A stretch of 64,000 nucleotides of DNA from Papaver somniferum (taxonomy: Eukaryota; Streptophyta; Magnoliopsida; Ranunculales; Papaveraceae). Positions within the stretch are counted from its first letter, which is position 1; each line of letters starts with the position of its first letter. The notes beneath the pieces are model-generated. The model was given only the letters and a program-made list of their open reading frames with translations, made no database searches and had not been told where the DNA came from. The stretch lies in NCBI RefSeq assembly GCF_003573695.1, contig NC_039368.1, forward strand, positions 81,730,374 to 81,794,373. Reading direction: 5' to 3'. Shown one piece after another: positions 43,610 to 55,020 of this stretch. Position numbers and translations under genes: made by a program.

Positions 43610-44235
43610 TTCACGACGTTCATCGATTGAAGACGAAGAACTACTAAGGGGAGCTTGTGGAACTTCGTCAACAAAAGGTATGTGGAGACTTGAACTCATA
43701 TATCAATCAAAAGTATATCTACTTTATCTCCTATTTGAAACAAAAGTCGTATAGCTATATAGACTTCAATTATACACATTTGATATTTTGAGCTGAGTTT
43801 AACTCGCGTACATATTTCTCGAAATATGTGTTGGTAAGATTTCGATTTAACCAAGTTCATCTTATAAGATGATCATGTGAAAATGGCCTTCTAACATCTT
43901 ACATGATTTGTGTGAGACAGTCATTTGATGTAGACTCGGAATGTTTCGTATTGATCATTCGATCAATTGAAAATTTCTTTGAAGCTAATAGTTTGTGTGA
44001 GACAGCTATTGTCGTCTTCCAATAATGTTTCAATGATTGAAATGGGAGTTTAGAACACTTAACCATAATTGAATTATAGACATAGTATGCGTACTTGCAT
44101 AAATGTTGACCCAAGACCGGTGTAGTATACATACTCGTAAGCGTACTGGCAAGGTCAGGTGAAGTCCGAGATCTAAAGCATGCGTAGCCGTACGCGTATT
44201 GGCAAACTCAATTGAAGTCCGGTAACTATGGTATA
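43610..44235 (+). mobile_element. LTR fragment of SIRE-like copy A
   Basis: It matches copy B LTR text from about 150 bases inside the LTR ('gaagaactactaaggggagc', then 'gtatgtggagacttgaactc'), so the LTR head is missing. It is cut at 44235 by the insertion of copy B. Confidence 0.65.
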
Positions 44236-46649
44236 TGTTAGAGCATTGCTTGGTCGAACTCGCATGCTTTTCTATCTCAAACATGTTTGTCAATGTTAGT
44301 GATCAAAACTATAAATCTTGATTTCTAGTATACTATAGCTAAATCTCGGACTAGGATAGAAAGTGTATTTGGGCTCAAGGACTTCATGGGGATTCATCAT
44401 ACAAGAAGAAGAACTACTCAAGGAACCAGTAGAACTTCTCGACAAAAAGGTATGTGAAAACTTGAACTTATATGTCACTCAAAAGTCTATCTACTTTATC
44501 TCCTACTTCTTGAGACAAAAATTCGTATGCTATATATAGAATTAGATTATACACATTTGGTATTTGGAGCCGAGTATACCTCGCCTATCTATATCTTGAA
44601 ATATGTGTTGGTAAGCATTTCGCTTCGACCATGTTTATCTTTACCTAGTGACGAAAGTCATGATATATTTCAATCACTTTGAAAATTGCTTTGACGAGAA
44701 ATGGTGTAACAACTTTATAACGTCCTCTAAGAATGTTTCAATGGTTGGAATGAGAGTTTAGATTACATAACCAATGATGGACATAAGTATTGTTTTGGAA
44801 ACACATATGTGCATAAGTCCTATCCCTTGAACCAAAGTTTGCGAACTTTGTTGATCAAGAGAAACCAGAAGAATGACTTGTTTCCAATTCCGCGAACTGC
44901 CGAACTTCTCATCCCAAGAAATTTTGCTGGAGTTGACAAACTTGTTGCGTGAGTACCAGTCCGCGAACCGGTGGAAAGTATTTGCCGAGATTTTCTGCTG
45001 GAGTTTGTAAACTCTGCCCGGTTGCTTAAGTCCGCGAACCTAGTGTGCGAACTTAAGAAGGTTATATATCTGAAGATGATTTCTGAACTTAAACTTAAAA
45101 AGACTAAGGAATACATTTTGCAAACCGTAGATATAAAAGTTCATGAATCGATTCAAGTGAATCAAATCATCTTTGCTTCAATTGTGTCTTGTGTAGTACA
45201 TAAGATTTCCTTGCAATTGAACAACTCTCTAACTAGTTCATTTGAAGTCATTTGAACTAGTTTTGGTGAAGAAGAATATGGTTGGTATGAAATGTTCATA
45301 TGGCGAATCGTTTGGTGAACTATTGTTGAACCAACAACGTACACGCTTGGGTACGGTTAACAAACCTAGAAGCATGCATTTCATTTGTTTATAATAAGCT
45401 AAGTTTTCGATCTAACGGTTGAGAAATATTAGCTTGAATCTAAATAAGGTTTTCATCTAATGGTGGATATTGTTTGCTTTGTGACCAAGGCGAAACCCTG
45501 ATTTGAAAGACTATATAAAGGAGAAATCCAGTATGGTGCAAAACTAATCCCCACACTTCACGTGTGATACTAGTTTGCGTGCTAGAGTCGTTTCTCCTTT
45601 AGCCTTTGGTTTTCTTCTTCTAAAACCAGGTTGACGACTTAAAGACTTCATTGGGATTTTGAAGCCAGACCGATACTACTTTTATCGTAGTTGTGTGATC
45701 TGATCTTGCATCTTCTATCGTACGGGTACAATCATATTGATTGAATTGAGATTAATATCTACGATAGGAAAGATATAAAAAGTAGTCACAAACATCTTCG
45801 TCTCATTGTTTGTGATTCCGCAACATCTTGTTTCGCTACCATATGATTAAGATTGTTGTGAGGTGATTGATTTATCTAGGCTGTTCTTCGGGAATATAAG
45901 ACCGGATTATCAATTGGTTCCTGTTCACCTTGATTATTATCAAAAGACAAAACAAAAACTTTAGGGTTTTTATGTGGGAGACAGATTGATCCTTTGATAG
46001 ACATGTCTGTGTGAGATAGATTTGTTTATTATCAAAGCCTGCGATTTTAGGTCGTAACAACTCTTAGTTGTGGGTGAGATCAGCTAAGGGAATCAAGTGT
46101 GCAGTATCCTGCTGGGATCGGAGGCGTAGGGAGTACAACTGTACCTTGGATCAGTGGGAGACTGATTTGGGTTCAACTACAGTCCAGTCCGAAGTTAGCT
46201 TGGAGTAGGCTAATATCTGTAGCGGCTTAATACAGTGTGTGTTCAATCTGGACTAGGTCCCGGGTTTTTTCTGCATTTATGGTTTTCTCGTTAACAAAAT
46301 TTCTGGTGTCTGTGTTATTTCAGTTTCCGCATTATATTGTTTTATCTTTATAATTGAAATAATACAGGTTGTGTGTTTGATCACCAATTAGAGTAATCCA
46401 ACTTTTGGTTGTTGATTGTCTTGATTGATCCTTGGATTTGGTCTTTGGTACCATCCAAGTTATTCCTTGTATTTGATTAGTACTCACAGTTTCTGTTTGA
46501 GGAAATCAAATCAAGAGAGAGAGATATAAACTCGTTGATATACTTTTATTGATTGAGTCATGTTGATTCTCTTAAAAGTATATTCGAGTTTGTGCATACA
46601 GATTGCTAAGTGAAATATTGGGTGGTGTTGTTAGACCCTCGCTTTTTCA
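44236..46649 (+). mobile_element. 5' LTR of SIRE-like Copia copy B
   Basis: It starts TGTTAGAGCATTGC and ends CTCGCTTTTTCA, 2414 bases. A TATA box (ctatataaag, 45511-45520) and the tRNA-Met primer site just outside the end confirm the structure. In a 56-base stretch that I compared by eye with the 3' LTR (44313-44368), I counted about 6 differences, so the element is not very recent. Confidence 0.9.
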
Positions 46650-46651
46650 AT

Positions 46652-46663
46652 TGGTATCAGAGC
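46652..46663 (+). other. Primer-binding site, initiator tRNA-Met
   Basis: TGGTATCAGAGC is the standard plant Copia primer site complementary to the 3' end of initiator tRNA-Met. It starts three bases after the LTR end. Confidence 0.95.
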
Positions 46664-46715
46664 AGGCAAACACGTTCAAGACCTTAAAATTCTGTGTTTG
46701 TAGCGATCTGACTCT

Positions 46716-48288
46716 ATGGACAGAGGTGTTATCTTTATTAACGTACCACCAGTCTTCGATGGCTCTAATTACTTATGGTGGAAAATTGCTTTGCGGGCTT
46801 TTCTTCAAGCGCATGATTTTCAATCATGGGTATATGTTGTTAATGGCTATGATGCTCCCGTTGTGGCAGTTGGAGATGTAAACGTTCCCAAGAATATTGG
46901 TGAATATAATCCAGCCGAGATACTTGCTACAAAGAAAAATTCCAACGGTTTGAATGCCATCATACATGCCAAAAAATAAATAAAATACATGTCATTACCC
47001 CAAATCTTCAGCACCATGTGTTAAATTGCACCAGGTCTAAAGATGCTTGGGATATCTTAGAAACCGTATTTGAAGGAAACTCCAGTGAAAAGGAAGCTAG
47101 GCTTCAAAACCTTAATTCCGATTGGGAGAATCTTTGTATAGAAGATGAAGATACATTTGATGAGTTTAATCATAGAGTGCCTGAAATTGTTAATGCATCT
47201 TTTGCATTGGGTAAGACTATTCCTGAAAAGGACATTGTGATGAAAATTCTCAGATCGCTGCCATCTAGATACGAGTCTAAGAAGCATGCCATCATTGAGG
47301 GAAATAACCTTGATAATCTTTCCAGAAATACATTGGTTGGAAAGCTAAAGATATTTGATCATGAGCATACATCCAAAATCAGAAAGGATGTTGCCTTTAA
47401 AACACAGAAGAACACTAAGTTACTTGATAAAAGTAAAAGTGTTTATATCTCTGAGGATGATCAGTCTGAGGGTGATTTTTCGGATGAAGATCTTGACAAA
47501 TCAGTCTCCTTGATCATAAGACATTTTAGGGATCTTCTATTGAAGATAAGTAAACGGTTTTCAAGAGACAAACCTAGGTCGTCAGATAAACCTCACAATC
47601 GCGTTCCCCCTAAAAACAGGGAGATGACGATGATATGCCACAGTTCTTTAAGTGTAAAGGTTTTGGTCATTTTGCAAATGAGTCCCCAAATCGTAGAAAA
47701 TACACTGGGAACAAAGGTCTTGTTGTAACACTTGATGAGATGTCTGAGATCTATGATTCTGATGAAGATAGGAAATCAAGTGTTGGCCTTCTATGTGAAA
47801 ACATTGATTTTGATAATTGTAGCAATACATATATCAACTTTGATGGTTTCGGTAAAGAAGAGAATCCAATCAAGCTGGAAGAATCAATTGACCTATCCTT
47901 TGGAAACTCTGGTTGTAATGTTTCAAGATCTACTATGTGTCTGGCTGCTTTCACACCACAGATGCCTGAATACTATCCAAGTTTGACGTGCTCGTTTTGT
48001 TCTCAGAAGGGTCATGAACTATCAAGATGTTACAAGTACAAATATCAAGTGAGTCATTACAACAAACTTCAACGAAGATCAAATCGATTGGCAAGGAAGC
48101 TTAAACTTGCTCAGAAGACTGCTGAGGTATGTAGGATTTTATCTTCGTCTAAGAAGTTAGTTTCCAAAGACAAAATAAGACCATTAGAGAAGAAGGTATG
48201 GTCAAATCGCTTTGATAGACAGAAGTCTGAGGATTCCTCTCAAGAGGAAAATGATGTACAAATTGTTGTTCACCATAGCACAAATTAA
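46716..48288 (+). pseudogene. Gag of SIRE-like Copia copy B, frameshifted
   Basis: The frame opens with MDRGVIFINVPPVFDGSNYL, the usual start of plant Copia Gag. It breaks near 46977, resumes in the UBN2 core (RSKDAWDILETVFEGN, then SLPSRYESKKHAIIEG), and changes frame again near 47630. The first knuckle (FKCKGFGHFANES, about 47640-47690) has Phe and Ser where Cys is usual, so it should not bind zinc. The second knuckle (CSFCSQKGHELSRC, about 47990-48030) keeps all four ligands. The last part is basic and ends at 48288. At least two frame breaks make it a pseudogene. Confidence 0.85.
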
Positions 48289-48595
48289 TTCTATTGTTTG
48301 GTAAATCTTGTCTCATGTGCCTGATCAAAAAGAGATAAGATTGTGTACTGCTCAGGATTTAGGAAAAGTTTTTTTCTTAGGATTGTTTTTCCTGTCTATC
48401 AAATAAAGTAAAGGGTTATTATCGACAATTCTAGTCTTTATAGGGTTTAGAATTGGGCCTCCACAAACCTGTTTAAAGGTTGCGAACCCTACATTCCTTT
48501 TTCCTTTCTGATATCTTTTGTATCTTAAGACTGCTTGATGAGATTGTGAATTCCACTCACAAAAACCAGTTTTTTATAGCTGTTCTCTAAGCATC

Positions 48596-48961
48596 ATGTC
48601 TTTGTATGAAAAAGATGTCAATATGATTGTTAAGCCATCAATCAAGGAAAAAGAGAAATATCCAGTAACTCCTTCCTTGAAAAGAAAGAGGAGGAATACA
48701 AGAAAGCCAAGGGCTGTCCCTTCTAACTCTCAGAAGTTTTCCGATGTTCTTGATGAGTTGAAGGAAGTAAGAAAGGAGATTAGTGAAATAAAGGATTGCG
48801 TTTTAAGATTTTTGGAAATTCAAAAGGCCCTGGTTCGACATCATCAGCCAAGACGGTTTGTTGATATTGACTCCTTCCTCCACGAACCTTATATTCCGAT
48901 GGTTGTTGACGACAAGGAGTTCGGGAATGATAAGGAATTTCTCAAAGATATTGTTGCCTAG
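48596..48961 (+). CDS. Second ORF of SIRE-like element, 121 residues, function unknown
   Basis: The start is MSLYEKDVNMIVKPSIKEKE. A very basic segment SLKRKRRNTRKPRA (about 27-40) could act as a nuclear localisation or RNA-binding patch. It is followed by a heptad-like helix with ELKEVRKEISEIKDCVLRFL (about 56-75), a likely coiled coil. The C-terminal part is acidic. The position after gag and before the 3' tandem repeats corresponds to the extra ORF of SIRE-type elements, but I see no signal peptide or membrane segment to support an envelope role. It is open from ATG to stop, in contrast to the broken gag. Confidence 0.5.
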   Translation: MSLYEKDVNMIVKPSIKEKEKYPVTPSLKRKRRNTRKPRAVPSNSQKFSDVLDELKEVRKEISEIKDCVLRFLEIQKALVRHHQPRRFVDIDSFLHEPYIPMVVDDKEFGNDKEFLKDIVA

Positions 48962-49434
48962 TATGTCTTCTTTTTGGTTTAGATGGAAGAATAACTAGTG
49001 CTTGAATAACAATGATTGTGACTGCACATAGCTATTATTTTTCATCTTCTTGTTTCTTTTTTTTAGGTTTATTCGTTTAAATTCTAAAAATATTTGGAGG
49101 ATGATGGTTTGCAGTATTTAATCTTTATGATTTGTTATATTGCAATTTGTTACGGGATATTGGTGTTTACGTCTGTGAACTATGTTGTCCCATATTTTGT
49201 CAAAAGTAAAGTCGTTGATGATATGTATTCATGTATTGATTTAAGGATGAATAGACCTTTGACATATACAAAAGTTAAGTCCATATTGTCAATTCTTTGA
49301 TGGAAGATAGGTTACAATCTTTTGTGTTCAAGGATTATGTCTATTAAATATCGTTATGCAAATAGTGATGGAAGATAGAATGAATCCTTGCGTATTCCAC
49401 AGTATTAATCTTCACTGATCCATATTTTATGTAA

Positions 49435-49920
49435 TACTGTGGGGCTCCGTAATGTGTCTTATGTTGAGCACGATACAACCAAGTTGATTAATTTTTGATT
49501 AGCTTTATTGGTTGTTCCGTAAAGTACTTTATGTTGAGCATTCTTGAACTAAATTAATCATCTTGTTTGGTTATTTAGTTATTGCTCCATAAGTCTTTTT
49601 ATGTCGAGCAAAAAAAATGACAATTAAATTGATTACTTTTGTAATTAGTTTGGTTGAGTATTCCAATTAGATTAATTATGGGTTCTCTTGTAATTAATCT
49701 AGTTGAGTATTTTCATACTCCGTAGATTCCTCTTATGTTGAGTATATGAACGACTATCCTATTCATTTTCTAATGGTTATGTTAGTCGTATGCTCCGTAA
49801 GTTCTCTTATGTAGAGCATAATCAATTAAGTTGATCACTTTTGTGTTTAATTTGATTAAGTATTACGATTAAATTAATTATGTGTTTACTTGTGATTAAT
49901 TTGATTGAGTTTTTGGATAT
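49435..49920 (+). repeat. Tandem repeat, core TGCTCCGTAAGTTCTCTTATG
   Basis: About five degenerate units carry 'gctccgtaagt', 'cttatgttgagca' and then AT-rich 'gattaaattaattatggg'. Each core begins GCTC and ends GAGC, so it can form a short stem. Copy A has a single unit (about 43390-43470). Confidence 0.8.
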
Positions 49921-50652
49921 AGAAAATCATTCTCATGGTTTTTGGTGTCCAATCAAAATCCTTCTTTTCTTTTGAAATTAAGGTCACTCTTGTTGTTCCC
50001 TTGGGAATGACATCAAATGGGGGAGAGTTCTTTTGAACTTGTGCTTAATGGTCATATCGTGAGGGGTGTGCGGCTGTGGAATTTTAAAGGGGTTATCTTG
50101 TATCTTTAAACTCCTTGATGAATGCTATTAGCTTCGGCTATATGATTGCATCTAAATTAGATGGTATGTATATTTTCTTTTAGTCATGAAATGTCTCTTA
50201 CGGAAATTTCATTATGATCCCGTTACCTTTGCCAATTTTATTGACAAAAATGAGGAGAATTAATATGCAGTTCACACTACAAATACATAAGGTTTTCAGA
50301 TCATTGTGTAAGGGGGAGTGGTTTCCATGTGAGATGGAGTATTGACTAAGGGGGAGTGATACATATCACCATAGTATTATTGTTGAAGTTGTGATACAAT
50401 TGGACTTTTACACTGTGTAATAATATTATGACATTGTATAACAATGATCGAGACTGATGCTTTCTCATTATTATAGCTACAGATCTTCAACAACGGTGAT
50501 GCTAAACTTACAACCTTTGGGATCATTGGAGTACTTGGAAGTGAAAAAGATTTCGAGGAATGTTGAAGATTATACATGTGGAATAAGAGATACTAAAGTT
50601 TCTTTATCTTTTTTGTATTCCATATGTATTGATAGTTTTGTCAGTAAAATTG

Positions 50653-50666
50653 ACAAAGGGGGAGAT
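50653..50666 (+). other. Polypurine tract of SIRE-like copy B
   Basis: The text acaaagggggagat lies directly before the 3' LTR start TGTTAGAGC. It is the same as at 303-316. Confidence 0.9.
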
Positions 50667-52991
50667 TGTTAGAGCATTGCTCGGTCGAACTCGCATGCGT
50701 TGATATCTCAAGCATGTTTGTCAATGTTAGTGACCAAAACTATAAGTCTTGATTTCTAGTCTACGATAGCTAAGTCTCGGACTAGGATAGAAAGTGTAGT
50801 CGAGCTCAAGGACTTCATGGCGATTCATCATAGAAGAAGAAGAACTACTCAAGGAACCAGTGGAACTTCTCGAAAAAAAGGTATGTGAAGACTTGAACGT
50901 ATCTGTCACTCAAAAGTCTATCTACTCTATCTCCTACTTCTTGAGACAAAAAGTCGTAAGCTATATATAGACTTAGATTATACACATTTGGTATTTCGAG
51001 CCGAGTATACCTCGCCTATATATATCTCGAAATATGTGTTGCTAAGCGTTTCGCTTCGACCATGTTTATCTTTACCTAGTGACGAAAGTCAACATATGTT
51101 TCAATCACTTTGAAAATTGCTTTGACGAGAAATGGTGTAGCAACTATTTAACGTCCTCTAAGAATGTTTCAATGGTTGGAATGAGAGTTTAGATTACATA
51201 ACCAATGATGGACATAAGTATTGTTGTGGAAACACATATGTGCATAAGTCCTATGCCTTGAACCAAAGTTTGCGAACTTTGTTGATCAAGAGAAACCGGA
51301 AGAATGGCTTGTTGCCAATTCCGCGAACTGCCGAACTTCTCATCCCGAGAAATTATGATGGAGTTGACAAACTTGTTGTGTGAGTACCGGTCCGCGAACC
51401 GGCGGAAAGTCTTTGCCGAGATTTTCTGCTGGAGTTTGTAAACTCTTCCAGGTTGCTTAAGTCCGCAAACCTAGTGTGCGAACTTAAGAAGGTTATATAT
51501 CTGAAGATGATTTCTGAACTTAAACTTAAAAATACTAAGGAATGCAGTTTGCAAACCGTGTCTATAAAAGTTCATGAACCGATTCAATTGAATCAAATCA
51601 TTTTTTCTTCAATTGTGTCTTGTGTAGTACATAAGATTTCCTTGCATATGAACAACTCTCTAACTAGCTCATTTGAAGTCATTTGAACTAGTTATGGTGA
51701 ACAAGAATATGGTTGGTATGAAATGTTCATATGGCTAACCTTTTGGTTAACTATTGTTGAACCAACAATGTACACGTTTGGGTACAGTTAACAAACCTAG
51801 AAGCGTGCATTCCATTTGTGTACAACAAGCTAAGTTTTCGATCTAACGGTTGAGAAATATTAGCTTGAATCTAAATCAAGTTTTCATCTAACGGTGAATA
51901 TTGTTTGCTTGGTGACCAACGCGGAACCCTGATTTGAAAGACTATATAAATGAGACATCTAGTATGGTGCAAAACTAATCCCCACACTTCACGTGTGATA
52001 CTAGTTTGCGTGATAGAGTCGTTTCTCCTTTAACCTTTGGTTTTCTTCTTCTAAAACCAGGTTGACGACTTAAAGAGTTCATTGGGATTGTGAAGCCAGA
52101 CCGATACTACTTTTATCGTAATTGTGTGATCTGATCTTGCATCTTCTATCATACAAGTACAATCAGATTGATTGGCTTGAGATTAATATCTCCGATAGGC
52201 AAGATATAAAAAGTAGTCACAAACATCTTCGTCTCATTGTTTGTGATTCCGCAACATCTTGTTTCGCTACCATACGATTAAGATTTTTGTGAGGTGATTG
52301 ATTTATCTAGGCTGTTATTCGGGAATATAAGACCGGATTATCAATTGGTTCCTGTTCACCTTGATTATTATCAAAAGACGGAACAAACACTTTAGGGTTT
52401 TTCCGTGGGAGACAGATTGATCCTTTGATAGACTTATCTGTGTGAGACAGATTTGTTTATTGTCAAAGCCTGCGATTTTAGGTCGTAACAACTCTTAGTT
52501 GTGGGTGAGATCAGCTAAGGGAATCAAGTGTGCAGTATCCTGCTGGGATCGGAGGCGTAGGGAGTACAACTGTACCTTGGATCAGTGGGAGACTGATTTG
52601 GGGTTCAACTACAGTCCAGTCTGAAATTAGCTTGGAGTAGGCTAGTGTTTATAGCGGCTTAATACAGTGAGTGTTCAATCTAGACTAGGTCCCGGTTTCC
52701 ACGTTAACAAAATTTCTGGTGTCTGTGTTATTTCAGTTTCCGCATTATATTGTTTTATCTTTATAATTGAAATAATACAGGTTGTGCGTTTGATCATCAA
52801 TTAGAGTAATCCAACATTTGGTTGTTGATTGTCATTGATTGATCCTTGGATATTGGTTTTTGGTACCATCCAAGTTATTCCTTGTATTTGGTTAGTACTC
52901 GCAGTTTCTGTTTGAGGAAATCAAATCAAGAGAGAGAAATATAAACTCGTTGATATACTTTTTATTGATTGAGTCATGTTGATTCTCTTAC
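50667..52991 (+). mobile_element. 3' LTR of SIRE-like copy B, truncated by element 2
   Basis: It matches 44236 to about 46575 and then leaves the LTR at 'gttgattctctta'. The last part of the LTR ('aagtatattcgagtttg' to 'ccctcgctttttca') is missing here because element 2 begins. A TATA box lies at 51941-51950. Confidence 0.9.
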
Positions 52992-53255
52992 AATTATAGC
53001 TTAGGGTTAAAATCGTAAAACCTTAGTCTGACGTGACGTCATTCTGTAAGGAAACGGAGTCATGAGTACCAATATCTCCACTAGCACATTTATTAAGCCT
53101 TTCAATACGTCTACCAAAAATTTACCAGGGTACCTTTTTTTAATATGTATATGCTATGTTCCACGACAGAACCCTCAGTATTAACAGGCATCGTCTTCGC
53201 ACACGGCAGTCGCGCATGCTAGCCAAGCGTGTCAATCACACATACCGTATATTTT

Positions 53256-53286
53256 AATTAGGGTTTCGACACGCTAAACCCTAATT
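53256..53286. repeat. Telo-box stem-loop
   Basis: AATTAGGGTTT and AAACCCTAATT, perfect 11-base arms, with 9-base loop cgacacgct. Confidence 0.9.
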
Positions 53287-53289
53287 TTC

Positions 53290-54370
53290 ACACCTCCGCG
53301 CCAAAGGCATGCCAACCATGCCAACCGCACCACCGTGCCAACGACATACCATGTCAGCCACATATCCACGCTAAAGGCATGCAAACCATGCCAGCCGCAT
53401 CACCGTGCCAACGACATGCCATGCCAGCCACATCTTCGTGCTAAAGGCATGCCAATTATGCCAGCCGCACCACCGTGCCAACGACATACCATGCCATCCA
53501 CATCTCCGCGTTAAATACATCCCAACCATGCCAGCCGCACCATCGTGCCAATGGCATGCCATGCCAGCCACATCTCCGCGCCAAAGGCATGCCAACCATG
53601 CCAGCGGAACCACCGTGCCAACGACATACCATCCCNNNNNNNNNNNNNNNNNNNNNNNNNNNNNNNNNNNNNNNNNNNNNNNNNNNNNNNNNNNNNNNNN
53701 NNNNNNNNNNNNNNNNNNNNNNNNNNNNNNNNNNNNNNNNNNNNNNNNNNNNNNNNNNNNNNNNNNNNNNNNNNNNNNNNNNNNNNNNNNNNNNNNNNNN
53801 NNNNNNNNNNNNNNNNNNNNNNNNNNNNNNNNNNNNNNNNNNNNNNNNNNNNNNNNNNNNNNNNNNNNNNNNNNNNNNNNNNNNNNNNNNNNNNNNNNNN
53901 NNNNNNNNNNNNNNNNNNNNNNNNNNNNNNNNTATGCCAGCCGCACCACCGTGCCAATGGTATGCCATGCCAACAACATCTCCGCGCCAAAGGTATGCCA
54001 ACCATGTCAGCCACACCACCATGCCAATGACATGCCATGCCAGCCAAATCTCCGCGCCAAAGGCATGCCAACCATGCCAGTCGCGCTGTCGTGCCAATGG
54101 CATGCCATGCCAGCCACATCTCCGCGCCAAAGGCATGCCAACCATGCCAGCCGCACCATCATGCCAATGGCATGCCATGGCAGCTACATTTCCGCGCCAA
54201 ATGCATGCCAACCATGCCAGCCGCACCATCGTGTCAATGGCATGCCATGCAAGCCACATCTCTGCGCCAAAGGAATGCCAACCATGCCAGCCACACCATC
54301 GTGCCAATGGCATGCCATGCCAGCCACATCTTGCGCCAAAAGCATGCCAACCCTACCAGCCACGCCAATG
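53290..54370 (+). repeat. 70-base tandem array (element 2, 5' LTR)
   Basis: The unit is made of 'aaccatgccagccgcaccat', 'cgtgccaatggcatgccatg' and 'ccagccacatctccgcgcca' plus 'aaggcatgcc', 70 bases in all. About eleven units are visible outside the N gap. With a 70-base period and almost no stops, all three frames and both strands stay open. The resulting long peptides are artefacts of the repeat. Confidence 0.95.
53636..53932. other. Assembly gap, 297 N
   Basis: A run of N lies inside the 70-base array. The true array length is unknown. Confidence 1.
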
Positions 54371-54639
54371 TCATGCCAGCCCTTCCATCCATGCCATCCA
54401 TGCCGTCCAAACCCTAATTTGGCCGTGCCTAAAACATTGCCAAAGCCATGCCGGCCATGCCTCCATGCCGCTGGCTGCCAAACGAAGGGTTGCAACAATC
54501 AACGACCACCCTTCCTTTTGAGATGCAAATATTATCCGTACAAGTTCGCCACCAAACACGTGGAAACTTTTGGCCCAATGCCAAACCCTAATTTGGCCAC
54601 GCCAAAGCCATGCCGCTGGCTGCCAAGATCCCTCCTGAA

Positions 54640-54840
54640 TTCTTCTTGAGTTTTACTTTCGGGCTGTTTACACCTCCCGAACGATCTCAAAACCTAAATA
54701 TTCCCGCGAAGATAGATAGGAAATTCTTTTCCGTGCAGAATGGATGGGCAGACCATCAAAATATGAGTCCGTACGAGAATTGTACAACGATTCTAGTAAA
54801 GGGCGCTAATTAGGGTTTTAGTATACCAAACCCTAATTTA
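54640..54840 (+). repeat. Module M inside the 5' LTR of element 2
   Basis: The text 'gagttttactttcgggctg' through 'gaaattcttttccgtgcaga' to 'gggcgctaattaggg' is also found in the internal DNA of both elements (20690, 21262, 59790) and in the 3' LTR of element 2 (62710). It is absent from the LTRs of element 1. Confidence 0.85.
54808..54838. repeat. Telo-box stem-loop
   Basis: AATTAGGGTTT and AAACCCTAATT with 9-base loop tagtatacc. It lies at the 3' end of module M. Confidence 0.9.
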
Positions 54841-54854
54841 GACAAAGCCGAACG

Positions 54855-55020
54855 CTGCCAGCGGCTCCCTTACAAGAGGCAAACGCTTCCCTTCCCAGCC
54901 GCAAGAGCTTCCCTTCCAAGACACACGCTTCCAGCGGCTCCTTTCCAAGCCGCAAGTGTTTCCCTTCCAAGCCGCAAGCGCTTCTCTTCCAAGCCGTACA
55001 CTGCCAGCGGCTCCACTTCA
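54855..55020 (+). repeat. CTTCCCTTCCAAGCCGCAAG minisatellite
   Basis: About six degenerate units of 22-27 bases. The 3' LTR carries the same array at 62930-63070. Confidence 0.8.

Larger units (their letters stand above)
44236..52991 (+). mobile_element. SIRE-like Copia copy B, gag-only, cut by element 2
   Basis: The LTR pair is 44236-46649 and 50667-52991 (incomplete), with a primer site, a purine tract and 4.0 kb of internal DNA. SIRE/Maximus elements normally carry gag, a long pol and an extra ORF. Here gag and one extra ORF are present but pol is absent. The end of the 3' LTR (about 70-90 bases) should lie to the right of 64000, beyond element 2. Confidence 0.85.

Noticed and set aside
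48596..48961. Second ORF of the SIRE-like element called an envelope protein
   Set aside because: No signal peptide, membrane helix or glycoprotein-like features are visible, so only the position supports the idea.
53256..53286. CCCTAAA-like text taken as interstitial telomeric repeat
   Set aside because: There is only one telo-box per arm, always in inverted pairs, with no tandem CCCTAAA run.
53405..54649. A 414-residue plus-strand open frame and several similar frames on both strands across the 70-base array
   Set aside because: The frames come from a stop-poor tandem repeat that is open in every frame, and they run through a block of N. No domain is present.
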